Below are positions 10,690 through 22,362 of a DNA stretch of 64,000 bases, piece after piece. The stretch's first letter is position 1, and each line of letters opens with the position of its first letter. The notes under the pieces are model-generated. The model was given only the letters and a program-made list of their open reading frames with translations. It ran no database searches and was not told the DNA's origin. This DNA comes from Heloderma charlesbogerti (Eukaryota; Chordata; Lepidosauria; Squamata; Helodermatidae): positions 310,001-374,000 of the forward strand of contig JANEZZ010000463.1 of the NCBI GenBank assembly GCA_026122225.1, in the 5' to 3' direction. Both the position numbers and the translations under genes were made by a program.

Positions 10690-10822
10690 ATACAATATCA
10701 GATTATTTATCCATTGTCTACTCTGCCAACAGCTGTCCAGCATCTCAGGCATATCACTTGCTACATGATCATTTTTTACCTGGCAACACCAGGGATTGAA
10801 CCTGGGACCTTTTACATGCCGA
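10690..10822 (-). repeat. tRNA-Ala-like SINE fragment
   Basis: Reading the minus strand, GGTCCCAGGTTCAATCCCTG matches the B-box region of the SINE at 60716, and the left part matches its CR1-like tail. The A-box end is missing where a palindromic MITE fragment (10824-10870) abuts. Confidence 0.55.
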
Positions 10823-10870
10823 TGGGAGTTGAAGTCCACATTATCTGGAGGGCACCAGGTTGAGGAAGGC

Positions 10871-12244
10871 TGCCTAAATGATTCAGCTGCTAAGAATACA
10901 CACTGCCCCAGAATCGTACAACAGAGGAGAACCTGGGTGATTTACTCAGCAGTAATCTTTGCTCAGCACCACTTCCCCACTGTTTTCTGTAGCAGCCAAA
11001 CCCATGGCAACCTCCTCTTCCCAGACTGTAGCACCAGGATAAGAAGAATGTGAGATCATTCTTCTGAGTTATGTACACAGCCCCAAATCAACAGTGTGTG
11101 TAAATGCCTGGTAATGAAAAATATGTAAAGAGCTGTAACCAACTTCTCTGGTAAAGAGAAAAGGTAAGATTAACATATAAAAAGACAAAGTAAAATGGTC
11201 GGAATGTCATGAATGAAACCCCAAGGAACTTTATAGACATTTCCAATACATAGATTTGTCATGAAGTTAATTGTCACTAGGCTAATTTGTCACAAAGTTA
11301 ATTGCCAGCAAAAGTTATGAAGTTGAGAAGTAGGAGAGCTGCAGTAGCATAATGAGAAGAGGAATATACTAGCACAGGAACCTGCCTCAATATTATTATG
11401 CCATGTATCCTTTTCTCTCACAACAGCAGTGATGTACATGACCGCAGTGCAATTCAACTGTGGTTTTTGTTTCTGTTTCTCTAAACAAATTCTGGAGGTA
11501 CAGGCAGCATGCAAAACACACAGCCATTTCTAGTCTTTTCGCTGTGTTACCATGAAACTGCCTAAAATATTTGAGTATATTCTTTGAAAATTCTGAAATT
11601 GTTGGTAGCATTCTTGGTAGCAATCCTCATGCTACTTCTAGAATACTAAAACTTTAGAAAAGTAATCAGGACCCATGCAAGGAACAATATACCCTGAAAA
11701 ATATTAAAAGGATATATCAATAAGTGGGCTGCAGGAGGTGGCAAGGAGAAATGAGTTACAATAGAAAGGCAATAGATAGAGACATTAGATGACATATACA
11801 TATACATATACATGACATATATATATACATTTTATAAGCACCCTGCACTTGTTTGGGAACACAGAAACCTACAAATATATTTGCATAAGCATGAAATATT
11901 TAAAAGACCAAGACAAGAAACTAAAGGAGGATGAACTGAAGTGGTAAAATACAGAGAGATGTGGAGAGATGAAGGGGCAGGCAAAAGGTATAACCAGACA
12001 GTGAAAAATATCAAAAGCAGATCTTACACCAGTTCTTAAATCAGACTTAATATTAAGATAACATGCTGGCAGCTTCTGGAGGTCAATGCAGCACAAAGAG
12101 CCAAGAAGAGTTCTTCTTGGAGGAAAGGAATTACAATGATTTAAGTTCTATATAATCTCCCCTTTAGAGTAGGTATTTTTAAAAGAGTGACAACACACAT
12201 ACATTCCTAGAACTGGATATATAGGCCAGAGGGGACATACCTGC
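10871..12244. other. Intron 3, unassigned, with an ATAC-type microsatellite
   Basis: The sequence is AT-rich and non-coding. An alternating TATACATA run occupies roughly 11795-11830. I recognise no exon or repeat family in the remainder. Confidence 0.5.
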
Positions 12245-12716
12245 TTTAACAACTAAACACCCATCTCACCAGTTTTCCCACTCTGTGCTGACTCGGTCCT
12301 GCCAAGGTCCTGGTCACCACTTGGAATGAGGAGATGACCCGGGCTATCGATATGATCGATCCCAAACGTCCTTGACCTAGTTGCAGAACTGTGTCAGCTC
12401 CTTGGTATTCTGAGGAGCTGAGGGCCATGAAATGACTGTGTTGACGATTAGAGCGCAAATGGCAGAAGACTCAGAACGAATACGATCCAACACAGGCAAG
12501 AATCCATTTGCGATCTTATTCTGTGGTGGTGACGGCAGCGAAGAAATCCTACTACTCCACCATCATTGCATCTGCTCAGTGTCGTCCAGTGGAGCTCTTT
12601 CATGTGGTTAAAGGGCCTTGGATGGAACACAAGAACTTGAACCCTCAAAGGCCCACCATAAATAATTTGCCAGACACTTTGCAGATAAAATCACTCGTAT
12701 TTGCACTGACTTTTTA

Positions 12717-12868
12717 TTTTTTTTTATTATTAAATTTATTAATCGCCCATCTGGCTGGTCACCCAGCCACTCTGGGCGATGTACAACATACAATAAAAAC
12801 AGTTTAAAACAATAAAATTCTACAATAAAAACATTTTCTAAAATACCCGAACCCACCCCAAATGCCTT
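12717..12868 (-). repeat. Antisense LINE tail inserted in L2
   Basis: TTTTTATTATTAAATTTATT is followed by a hairpin-like stretch, ATCGCCCATCTGGCTGG with CCAGCCACTCTGGGCGAT, and then ATACAATAAAAACAG-type sequence. This is the inverted form of an L2-group 3' end. It interrupts the L2 coding sequence, so it is younger than that copy. Confidence 0.6.
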
Positions 12869-13274
12869 GGATTTGGATGACATTGTTTTGACAGCGTCTG
12901 ATATGAACGGGGCTGGTGCACCATCTAGTCATGTTATGGATACCTTCTGGCTTGTGCAGCCTGAGGATGTGGACAAACTGTTTGGAGGACTGAGGCCTAC
13001 TACTTGCCCTTTAGATCCTTGCCCATTCTGGCTTGTGAAATCTGCCAGAGCTGGGCTGGATATCTGGACCTCAAAGGTGGTAAATGCCTCCTTGAGGGAC
13101 AGAAAGGCCCCCGCAGCTTTGAAAGAAGCTGCGGTGAGGCCCTTGCTGAAGAAACCAAATTTAGATCCCATGGTTCCAGATAATTACCACCCTGTGTCAA
13201 ATTTGCCATTCTTGGGCAAGGTGCTGGAGCATGTGGTGGCCTCCAAGCGGTTTTGGATGAAACTGATTATTTAA
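12867..13274 (+). pseudogene. L2 ORF2, N-terminal RT segment
   Basis: The 135-residue stretch includes LDPCPFWLVK, the APAALKEAAVRPLLKKPNLD block and NYHPVSNLPFLGKVLEHVVA, the first reverse transcriptase blocks of L2. It ends by frameshift after VASKRF. The next part continues in another frame from 13253 (FRPGYGTETALVTLVDDL). Confidence 0.8.
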
Positions 13275-14268
13275 AACCATTCCAATCAGGTTTCAGGCCT
13301 GGTTATGGGACGGAAACAGCCTTGGTCACCCTGGTTGATGACTTATGCCAGGGAATGGATGTGGGGAGTGCTGCTCTGTTGGTTCTTCTGGACCTCTCAG
13401 CAGCTTTCGATACCATCAACCATGGTATCCTTCTTGATCATTTATCTGGATTGGGCTTGGGAGGCACAGTTTTAAAGTGGTTCCAGTCCTTTCTGGAGGA
13501 GCCGTCTCAGAAGGCAGTTCTGGAGGACTTCTGTTCCACCCCATGGCCATTAGCCTGTGGGGTGCCGCAAGGTTCTATCTTGTCCCCCATGCTTTTTAAC
13601 ATCTACATGAAACCACTGAGGTCATCAAGAGTCATCAAGACCAAGCATGCAGTCTGGGAGTCCCCCTGGACTCTGAGCTAACTGGGGAAGCCCAGGTGGC
13701 TGCGGTGTCCAGGAGTGCTTTTTACCAGCTTAGGCTAGTACGCCAACTGCGGCCCTATCTGGAGAGGAGGGACCTTGCCTCAGTTATCTATGCACTAGTC
13801 ACGTCCAGGCTGGACTACAGTAATGCGCTATATGTGGGGCTGCCTCTGAAGACGGTTCAGAAACTCCAGCTTGTGCAGAATGCGGCCACCCAAGTATGGG
13901 TGGGGGTGAGGCGATTCGATCACATAATGCCTATACTGCGCCAGCTGCACTGGTTACCGGTGCATTTCCGAGCCCAATTAAAAGTGCTGGTTTTGGCCTT
14001 TAAAGCCTTAAATGGTTTGGGACCAAGTTACTTGAAGGACCATTTACACCCATATCAGCCTGCCTGCATTTTAAGATCAGAAAGAGAGGCCCTTTTCATT
14101 TTCCCACCCATGAGAGCAGTCAGGTGGGTGAATACACGTGAGAGGGCCTTCTCTGCAGTGGCCCCACATCTTTGGAACAACCTGCTATCAGAGGTCCACC
14201 ATGCTCCATCACTGCAGGCTTTTAAGAAGGTCTTGAAAACATATTATTTTACCTTGGCCTTCTATTGA
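13253..14268 (+). pseudogene. L2 ORF2, RT middle and C-terminal segments
   Basis: Two open stretches (13253-13681 and 13696-14268) hold the first catalytic-Asp motif [23 protein letters not shown], and after the deletion the C-terminal SRLDYSNALYVGLPLKTVQK and HWLPVHFRAQLKVLVLAFKA. The YADD box between them is absent. Low-level decay is visible, for example AATQVWVGV where related copies read AARLL. Confidence 0.82.
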
Positions 14269-14480
14269 TATGATTAATACTGGTGGTGGTGCTGCTGCTG
14301 CTGTTCACATCATTATTGGTTTCAATTGTTGTTTTAATTGTTGGCTTTTATTGTTTATATGTTTTATCACTTTTAATATTTTAACTGTTTTTATGTATTT
14401 ATTGTTGTAAGCCACCTTGGGAGGGCTTCTGCCCTGAAAGGCGGCCAAGAAATATTTTAAATAAATAAATAAAAGAATAA

Positions 14481-15357
14481 GAGTTGGTTATGGATAAATC
14501 CTAATTAATACCAAATCCTTGTTAAGGTTGGCACTGATGTAAGGCCAACATGGGGAAGATAGGATGATTCATGCCAGAGACAGGTGTAATCCTATGGCCC
14601 AGACTGGAAGTATTATCCTTGTACCGGCACAAAGTGGCAGGATAAAGAGAATTAATAGCAGGGCTAAGACAGAAACACATCTCCACACGTTCTTGGATAG
14701 AGTCAGATTAAAAAGGCACAAAGCAACATGTATCCATGTACCAAAAAGCCAGTTTGGCAACTGGAAGTGCTGAGCAAACATCTACACTTCAGAGATGTTG
14801 AATTGGTGGTGTCCCTTTAGAAAAGCTTGGTGACAGCAAGGGGCCCTTTCCTAGCTGAAGTGCTGCTGCTGCTGCTGCTGGCATTCCTGTTAATTCTCTC
14901 AACATTTTCAAGCTGCCTTCTTGCAAACATGAACAATGAACAACAATAAATTAACACTAGATTATAGATAAGACGGGAGAGCTTGGGTGAGAAGAAAAGT
15001 TCAACACATACCCTGCAGATGGTAGTTTGCCTGACTGGGGAAAATGCAGCATACTGTATATGCATAATAATCAGCGCTACAGCATGCACTGGCATTAGCA
15101 ATGTATGGCACTAACTAGCAAACACCAGGACTTACTTCCTCCCTTATTTCACCCATCTAAAAAAGCTTGCGATCTTGCCAAGCGTTGCAAGTTTCTCACA
15201 TACATTCTTCTTTGCATGACAGATCACATGGTGGTCAGAAAAGAACAGGTATACCCAAAGTAACATAGAGTCAGCAAAATACAGGTCTCTCTGGTTTCTG
15301 CAATATTGCACACATGACACTTTACACAATGTGCCATTTCTTGGAGCAATTTTTTTT
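14481..15357. other. Intron 3, unassigned, with a TGC triplet run
   Basis: There is a short (TGC)n run near 14860-14881, read GCA on the minus strand. Otherwise the sequence is non-repetitive with no exon recognised. Confidence 0.5.
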
Positions 15358-15404
15358 ATTCTTTTGTGGGTTTTTATTTTATGAATAAAAACCCATAAAA
15401 GAAT
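15358..15404. repeat. Near-perfect inverted repeat at an RTE junction
   Basis: Two 21-base arms (15358-15378 and 15384-15404) are complementary with one mismatch, around the 5-base loop TTATG. The right arm runs straight into the RTE remnant at 15401, so the left arm looks like an inverted copy of the element's 5' junction. Confidence 0.85.
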
Positions 15405-15535
15405 GGATGATATTCTGGAGGTGACGGACTCGACCTTGGGGGAGCTGGGGGTGGCGATGGCCGACAGAAAGCTCTGGCGTGGGCTGGTCCATGAAGTCAC
15501 TAAGAGTCAGAAGCGACTGAGTGAATAAACAACAT
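15401..15535 (+). mobile_element. RTE LINE 3' remnant (BovB relative)
   Basis: From 15403 a 41-codon frame encodes MDDILEVTDSTLGELGVAMA and RKLWRGLVHEVTKSQKRLSE, followed by TAA and ATAAACAAC. It parallels the BovB end (RKAWRAMVHGVTKSRTRLND) but is a distinct RTE lineage. A second copy lies at 48085-48210. Only the last codons and the short 3' end survive, which is severe 5' truncation. Confidence 0.75.
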
Positions 15536-16214
15536 TTTATGAATGCAACACATAAACTGCAGACCCAAACCGAGAGCACTTCCACAGGTTTCAAAGGAGA
15601 AAGGCAGGCAGTGGCAGAAGCCCTTTTGTTGATTTTGTTGATTTTTATAAAGTGGGAGGGGTAGGACACCTCAGTCGGCACCAAGAAAGGTGTCAGGGGG
15701 CACACTGGTGCCCACAGGCACTATGTTGCCTACCCCTGTGCTACAGCACTGCACAAGACAAACAAGGCTAAATCCAAAGATGTTCTTTTGCTTGCACAGG
15801 AGTTGGCACAAGCAGAAGCAAAGCAACTGCTATAGAGTTTACCTATTATAGAACTGCACAAACACCATTAGCACTTGCACAAGTGTTTGCTCAGTGGTCC
15901 TAGCAGCTATCCTTCCACTCACAATTCTATGGATTCCTACTTCTTGAACCTGAACGGAAGTAGCACCTGAGCTGAACTTAACCAGGGAATATGTTGAGAT
16001 ACAGTACGTAAAGAATTGGTTCGGATACAAATCAATGCCATATTTCCCCTTCTGATCTTTTCACCTGCATTTCGACAACTATGTTTAAGACTGTCTCATC
16101 TGTGATGCTTGAGAAAGCTTATGCATTGGGGGAAAACAGGTTACTGGCTGTTATTCACATCCATTGAACCATGTCCTTTCAGAGCATTTTGACTGGTACT
16201 CATAAGTGTTGTAA
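15536..16214. other. Intron 3, mostly unassigned; possible hAT-type end
   Basis: Around 15693-15745 the minus strand reads CAGGGGTAGGCAACATAGTG, which resembles the end of the palindromic hAT-like element at 30023. No inverted partner is obvious. The remainder shows nothing recognisable. Confidence 0.4.
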
Positions 16215-16345
16215 CTCACATTTATTATTTTTATTCGATTTGTGCCCAACTCCCCAACAATGCCCTTGAAGCAGCTTACAAAGCATAAAATACAATAGAA
16301 AAATACATAAAATCCATCAATACAATTTAAAACAAGTCCAGAATA
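16215..16345 (-). repeat. Antisense LINE tail
   Basis: TTTATTATTTTTATTCGA is followed by GAAGCAGCTTACAAAGC and an A-rich ATACAATAGAAAAATAC stretch. In the minus strand this is a GTAAGCTGCTTC-type 3' end of the L2 group. Confidence 0.5.
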
Positions 16346-17187
16346 CTTCATCACAAAAAGTCTGCATGGTATGAAATCCTGGAAGACACTCAGCTAGATA
16401 GCACAAATTTGTTTTTAGATACGAGCCCCAGAACTTTTACCTCCTGGACAGAATTCCACCTTGAGAAAAGGGGCTTTTTTTTTTTGCAATCTATATATAT
16501 TTCAGGGAAGGTTAAGGGGGCATCAGTGTTGTTCTCACCAATATAGGTCTAAGGTTTGTAATTGTGTATCCCCTTAGACCAACAGAGGCAGGACAATTCC
16601 ATACGGTAGGAGATGACTATACTTACACTTGTCATTATGGATTAGTCATGCCCAAAATGGCTCAAACCAAAGGCCTGTTCAAGCAACACTTCTCTCCCAC
16701 CTCCCTTCACAGCTACATTGGTTCTTTGTACCAGATTCTATATCACAAGGTCAAGGAGATCCCACTTTCAGATAAATGTAGAATCTCCTGTGTTACCTTC
16801 TATGTGTGATGAACCAAAAAGGTGAGCTCTCTGCCATTTCACCATATGAAAGTTTAAACTTGTCCTAGGAGCAAAGAGAAAAGGAAAGACCACAGACTGA
16901 AAAGCTATCCTGACCTTCCTTTCTCTTCTCTTCTCTTCCTTTCCTCTCTCTCCTTTTCCACAGATGCCAGAAAATAAAACTACCTTACCAAGCATCTGTT
17001 TCAGAAAACCCTTTCTGACAGCATTTGGTTAATGCTCTCCTTTATTCTGAATAACAATGAAATAGAAACACAGATTCAGTTTTCTGCTCTGAGGAGAATG
17101 CCTTTGGATTTCAGCCAACATCCCCATAACAACAAGCTCCTCACCTCTGGTGTGGAAAAGGATAATTAGGAGAATAGCTCTTGTGAT
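16346..17187. other. Intron 3, unassigned
   Basis: No exon or repeat family is recognised. A TTCTC-rich pyrimidine stretch lies near 16915-16960. Confidence 0.45.
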
Positions 17188-17262
17188 GGAGAAAGGGAGG
17201 GGGAATAGAAAGAAAGGGGGGGGAGAAGGGGGGGAGAGAAAAAAAGAGGGAGAAGGGAGGCC
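17188..17262 (+). repeat. Polypurine tract
   Basis: About 75 bases are almost only A and G, with G runs of eight and seven (17215-17236). Such a tract can form triplex DNA or slip during replication. The match on the minus strand is pyrimidine-only and explains the Pro/Phe-rich open frame there. Confidence 0.8.
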
Positions 17263-17429
17263 ACCCTTTACAGAGTTTGTAAAACAGTTCACCTCCACAA
17301 AAACACTCTCTCTGTTTTACCTATAATTCAGTACACTAGAAAAATGCAGGTAGTCTTGAGAAGCAGTAACTAGATACCACAAAGTAGTGTAGACCTAAAG
17401 AATGAGGTCAAAAAATTGACATGGGTTCC

Positions 17430-17456
17430 ATCTCTCTCTCTCTCTCTCTCTCCCCC

Positions 17457-17491
<35 letters not shown>
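17430..17491. repeat. Compound (CT)n / (CA)n microsatellite
   Basis: TCTCTC runs, a block of C, further CTCTCT and then CACACA runs form one compound microsatellite of about 60 bases. Confidence 0.95.
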
Positions 17492-19744
17492 TTCACTGTT
17501 TAATGTATTTCCCCCCACCTACCACCCCTAAGACAGTAATTCAGCACCACATGTCAAGTATTAAGAAAAACAGAGGCTGCATCTTTAGACGCACTATATT
17601 CTATAACCCAGTTTAATCTGAAAAAAGCACACAAGTAGTTGATATATATTTTTGTGGCCACAAATAGTAATTTTAAAATATTGTAAGACATTAGCAGTGT
17701 AATCCCTCCACCCACCCCCACAACTACTGCTGTGACTAATCCTTTACTCATATGATCGTTAGAGCAAAGCACAATTGGAGGTGTTTTATGCCTTTAGGTA
17801 AAAGCTAGAAACTGCGCAAAGAAGAACTATTTCCCTCCTATTCACCCAGTGGCTGCAGCAGAGGTGCAACTCCCTCCCTCCCTGTATGTATCCATAGTGC
17901 TTTGAAAGTTACTATGGCAGAATCCTAGGCAACAGCGAGCCCAAGATATGTATTTTTCTTAAGGTGCCAGACATCCTTTGTATGGAAAACTACATGTTCC
18001 AGTGCTTCTAATACCTAGAATGCAATGAAAAAAATACAAAGCCCACCAATGTTCTAGCAGATGCCTGGAAAATTGGAAGTCTCCATGCCATTATTCTCAT
18101 TGCTAGACTAAGTAAGTGGGAAAAGCCAGTGGAGATTGGAGGAGGTCCTCAGAGCCCATCGTACTACCAATAATGTCACCAGGAATATAACAGGATCCAA
18201 ATTGGACTTGGAATAAAACCAGAGTGATTTTCTGATATATATTTTTTAAATAGCTTGATTTGCTGAACCGAAACCTGAATTTCAAAGGTAGAATGAGTTC
18301 ACTCATCACTAATGTCCTTTTTACCAACTGTGAAGATCATGGCTGGAGGGGGATGCAAAGAAAATACTGCTGGGGCTGTACTTATTTCCTCCCCACCACC
18401 CCTATTACCCTGCCATCTAGTAATTTAGCAACTAAGAATGTAAGAAGCAGCACAGTGTATTGAGCAAACCCATTCATTGTACTGTGAGAAGAGAGAAGTA
18501 TACTATGTCGATCCTTCACGTGCAACTCCTTTGTAAACAAAGCTCTGCAGTTCCATGCTGGTTTGGTCTGAAAGTTACTTAGGTAACTTAAATCAGAGAT
18601 GACTGTACTTTTCTCTCCATCTTAAATCTAAGATCTTCTGCCAGAAGAGGTTCTTTAAAAAGATGCTTCATCCAGCATATTATTATTTTTCTTCACATTC
18701 TTAAAGCAGTAGTAGTAGCAGTACATTTTATAAAACAGCAGCTAGAGAATTGTGCTAGCAAAATGAAAAAATATATCAGCTTCTGCTTTAGCTGCAGGGA
18801 CTCTTTTGCCGTCCTTATTATTGTTTCCTAATTCTGTCATGGCAGTTGCCTCTAATGGAACTGGCAACAGTAAGTCATATTTGTATGGATCCTCACAGAA
18901 TAATGATCCCAGGCCTTTCTGTTTCAATCTTCTGAGACAATCCAGATACATGAAACTAGGGTTGAGGAGGAGGGAGAAAAAGAGTAAACCCTCAAGAGCT
19001 GTCAAAATGGGCTTCAAGAGCTCCTGCTTGCCAAAGAACTGTGTCATAAGCATCCTCTATATGATAATGGCCTCTTGCTTCCACATGGACAAAACCTAGA
19101 CATGATTCTCAACATAAGGAGACCACCCAGACAAAAATAAAAGAACCAGTAAGGTAAAGAAAAGCCAGCCTAAAGTCTATGACTCACCTCTATGCCTCTG
19201 AGGCACAGAATTCAACAACTGAACATCTCAATACGGCTGTATGCAGAACATGTCAAAATGATTTGAATAAAATGGAGCACGGATAGAGAAAACAATTACA
19301 TGGCAGGGGACAAGGAAAGGGAGAAAAGACCAGCAAGATGTGACTAACAGAAAAATTCTTGTTTGTTTTGTTTAATGAAATGAAGATATACCCTTCTGTA
19401 ACTCAGCCTGTCAGTAAGCATAAACAAGTGCAACTGAAACAATCACATGTTGCTTCCGTGTTTACCCCCTCCCTCCACTTCTCTCCCCTTCCCCTGTTTC
19501 CCCATATCAAATTTTAGATTTGCAGACAGAGACCTGTTATCTTGAACCGGTAAAGCACCACACACACTGATGGCTGTATTATTAACAACAGGTGCAATCC
19601 ACAGAAGAGCAGGCATGCTTAAAACCCATTAAAATTAAATCATTAAAATCTAAGTGCCTAAGTGTATTAAATTCCACTTATTCTAATGAGAAATGCATGT
19701 GCTTTTTCTTTTTTTGGAAGGTAGATAACAGAAGGGGGGATAGA
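17492..19744. other. Intron 3, no recognised feature
   Basis: This is 2.2 kb of AT-rich sequence without a recognisable repeat or exon. Open frames at 18742-19099 on both strands lack splice context and domains. Some stretches may be old, decayed repeats. Confidence 0.5.
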
Positions 19745-20045
19745 CAAGCAAGGAAAGGAAAGGTTCCTCCTGTGCAAGCACCGAGTCATTACTGACTCCT
19801 AGAGGGACGCGGCTTTCGCTGGGGTTTTCATGGCAGACTGTAGTGGGGTGGTTTGCCATTGCCTTCCCCAGTCGTGACTACCTTTCCCCCAGCAAGCTGG
19901 GTACTCATTTTACCAACCTCGGAAGAATGGAAGGCTGAGTCGACCTGAGCCGGCTACCTGGGACCCAGCTTCCGCTGGGATCCAACTCAGGTCGTGGGGA
20001 GAGTTTCGGTTGCAATACTGCCGCCTACCACTCTGCACCACATAT
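19745..20045 (-). mobile_element. tRNA-derived SINE, squamate type with BovB-like motifs
   Basis: Reading the minus strand, the head has TGGTGCAGAGTGGTAGGCGG (A-box region) and CTGAGTTGGATCCCAGC (B-box region). The body includes GGCTCAGGTCGACTCAGCC and AATGGCAAACCACCCC, the last resembling a segment of the BovB 5' leader at about 10035-10055. The tail is AACCTTTCCTTTCCTTG. The copy is interstitial in intron 3 and is moderately diverged. Confidence 0.7.
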
Positions 20046-21334
20046 TTTGGGCTGCCTTGCTCAAAGTTATGCAAAATTTATGTTGAAATCAGAGGGATTT
20101 ATCTGGGCAAAGGTCTGAGCAAGACTACTGCCTATATTAGCAAACAATTATTGTGCCAGAATTACACTCAAGCAAACTCAGACAAATTAGCTCCTGTTGT
20201 GAAAATAATCTCAAATGCTTTGCTTGAGACAGTTTACAATCATGCCATCAGCACTGGGGCTTTTTCAGTGGAAATCTCTTCAACAGGAGTATTATTTAAA
20301 ATTGTACATTAGTAATCTATGGCTAATTAATTCATCATACCGATTAGTGGCTTCAAAACTAATCACTCCCCACTCCCTGCACGCAATACCAAAAGCTGAA
20401 AATCTCGTTCAGTTCAAAGACAACAAACTAACAAGCCAAATGCAAGGCAGGTGCCTTTGGATGTCATCAGTCAGAAGTGGAGAGAACAACAACTCCACAG
20501 CATAACATTCCAGCTATGTTGAAGTCAGTGTGTTCTAATCAACAGCATTTTCTAATGGGAAGCATGTTAATAAAAGAAACTCTCTTGAAACTGACATAGC
20601 TGCACAGAAATAAGGAGAAGGTTAAAAGGAGACTCCAAAGGGAGTGCAGGAACTCCTTGGTGAAGACAGGCAGAGAAACTTTCTTATTTTTTTAACATAG
20701 CTCTCTTTCATCATGGATGAGCTTTTGAGACTACAGATAATCGAATCCTCAAAATACCTTGACAGCAGGAGCTCTGCTGACTTCCATTATGTTTCTACTT
20801 GCTCATGTACTTTGCAGATTTGCCTTGTAAGAGGATGGGTCTGCAACTCAATGGATGTGAACATATGTTTGGCTGGGCATGAACAAGGAAAACGCAAAAA
20901 TTTAAAATTTTAGTATAAATGCAAACTTATTTGACATTATCTAATTGAGATCCAGCTTTTCACAGAACAGTGGCATGGACCCAGTCTTTAGATAAGCGGA
21001 ATTCCATCAATGGGACTCTCTGCTGGAGTAAGGGGGAGAGAATGTGTTTTTTTGTTCAGTTCCTCATTTTCCAGTAGCCACCTGGATTGGAACCCCTTCT
21101 GAAGATGGAAGGACACAGGTGCATGGGCAGGTGTGGGTGTAAATAAACCTGAGCAACATTCTCTTGTAAAATTTTAATATAAAGCTCTTTGGCTACAGAA
21201 GTAAAGGCAAGAATAACATGGTCCTAGTCATTAATCAAACCGTGCTGGGAAGTTGCATTTCCCCTTCTTCTGCATGAACACTAGCAAGGGGTGTTATGAG
21301 TGTATTACTCCAGTATTGTACCATCATCACTGAC
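20046..21334. other. Intron 3, non-repetitive, possible conserved noncoding DNA
   Basis: No repeat is recognised. The part at 20140-20400 is AT-rich with several TAATTA-type motifs and no simple-sequence decay, as is common in conserved regulatory DNA. Conservation cannot be judged from one sequence. Confidence 0.35.
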
Positions 21335-21885
21335 TCTCAGTTCATTTCCGGGCCCAATTCAAGGTGCTGGTGTTTACCAGCAATCCCTTCACAGCTTGGC
21401 CCACAATAGCTGAAGGAGCACCTCTTCTCATATGTTCCTGCTCAGGCCCCAAGATAGTCATCTGAGCGCCGTCCTCTGAGCCACACTAAGATTTGATGGG
21501 TGGCTATTCATGAGCAAGCCTTTTTTGCAGTAGCCCCTGAATTGTGCAGTGCTCCCCTGAAGAGGTCAGCCTGGTGCCTACTTTGTTGACTTGTCAGCGC
21601 CAGGCAAAGACTTCTTATGTTCTCCCAGGCCTTTTAAAAGTAACCACTGCTTGCTTTATTTTTACTTGTAATGCTGTATTTTAAAATAATCATCTCTGGT
21701 TTTAGCTGTTCAGTTATTTTAAATGTTGAATTTTTGAACAATATTCTAATGTGCTTTTAAAATAATATTCTAATGTGTTTTAGCATTGGTTTTATTTATT
21801 TTGCTTTTATTATGTAGGTCAGCCTGAGAGCTTCAGCAATAGAGTGACTCATAAATTGAATAGATAAAATAAATAAATAAAACCA
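21335..21885 (+). repeat. L2-type LINE, 3' end
   Basis: TTCATTTCCGGGCCCAATTC, then AAGGTGCTGGTGTT, corresponds to the HFRAQFKVLV segment. Decayed text of the APxLWN region and a 3' end with CAGCCTGAGAGCTTCAGC and a TAAATAAATAAA tail follow. It has multiple frameshifts and is 5'-truncated. Confidence 0.75.
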
Positions 21886-22011
21886 GCATAGTCCAAGCCA
21901 TCCTTAACCAGAGTACCTTCAGTTGCCAAGTGTTGCTTTCTCTCATATGTGGTACCCATTTCATGCTATGGAACCAGTCTGAAGGGAAGTGGCTAACCTG
22001 ATACCATTATA

Positions 22012-22347
22012 AAAAGGTAAAGGTGTCCCCAACCAGTCGTGTCCGACTCTAGGGTGCGGTGCTCATCCCCGTTTCTAAGCCGAAGAGCCAGCACTGTCCG
22101 AAGACGCTTCCGTGGTCATGTGGCCGGCATGACTGAACACCAAGGTGCACGGAACGCTGTTACCTTTCCCGCCGAGGCGGTACCTATTTATCTACTTGCA
22201 ATTTCTTGCTTTCGAACTGCTAGGTTGGCAGAAGCTGGGACTGAAGACGAGAGCTCACTCCGTCACGCAGCACTCGGGTCTCGAACTGCTGACCTGCCGA
22301 CCTTCCAGTCTGCAGTTCAGCGTCTTAACCACTAAGCCACCGCGGCC
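22012..22347 (-). mobile_element. Sauria-type tRNA SINE, copy 1
   Basis: On the minus strand the head GGTGGCTTAGTGGTTAAGAC is a tRNA-type A box, and CAGTTCGAGACCCGAG is the B box. The 3' end contains GAGTCGGACACGACTGG, which is shared with the 3' end of BovB at 6482, and a CCTTTACC-type tail. It is bounded by 15-base target duplications with one mismatch, CCTGATACCATTATA (21997-22011) and CCTGATACAATTATA (22348-22362). The duplications confirm L1-independent, LINE-type retroposition. Copy 2 at 56973 is highly similar. Confidence 0.93.
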
Positions 22348-22362
22348 CCTGATACAATTATA

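Larger units (their letters stand above)
12245..14480 (+). mobile_element. L2-type LINE with deleted RT palm
   Basis: The segment begins in the linker before the reverse transcriptase and continues through decayed RT blocks ([55 protein letters not shown]) to the C-terminal region and a tail of AAATAAAT repeats. Directly after MKPL the sequence jumps to the post-RT segment SLGVP, so the YADD box and about 100 codons are missing. An antisense tail of another element sits at 12717-12868. The 3' end carries AGCCACCTTGGGAGGGCTTC, a variant of the usual L2-group tail. It cannot encode an active enzyme. Confidence 0.85.

Noticed and set aside
17029..17298. Proline/phenylalanine-rich membrane protein
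   Set aside because: It is a translation of the polypyrimidine complement of the 17188-17262 tract.
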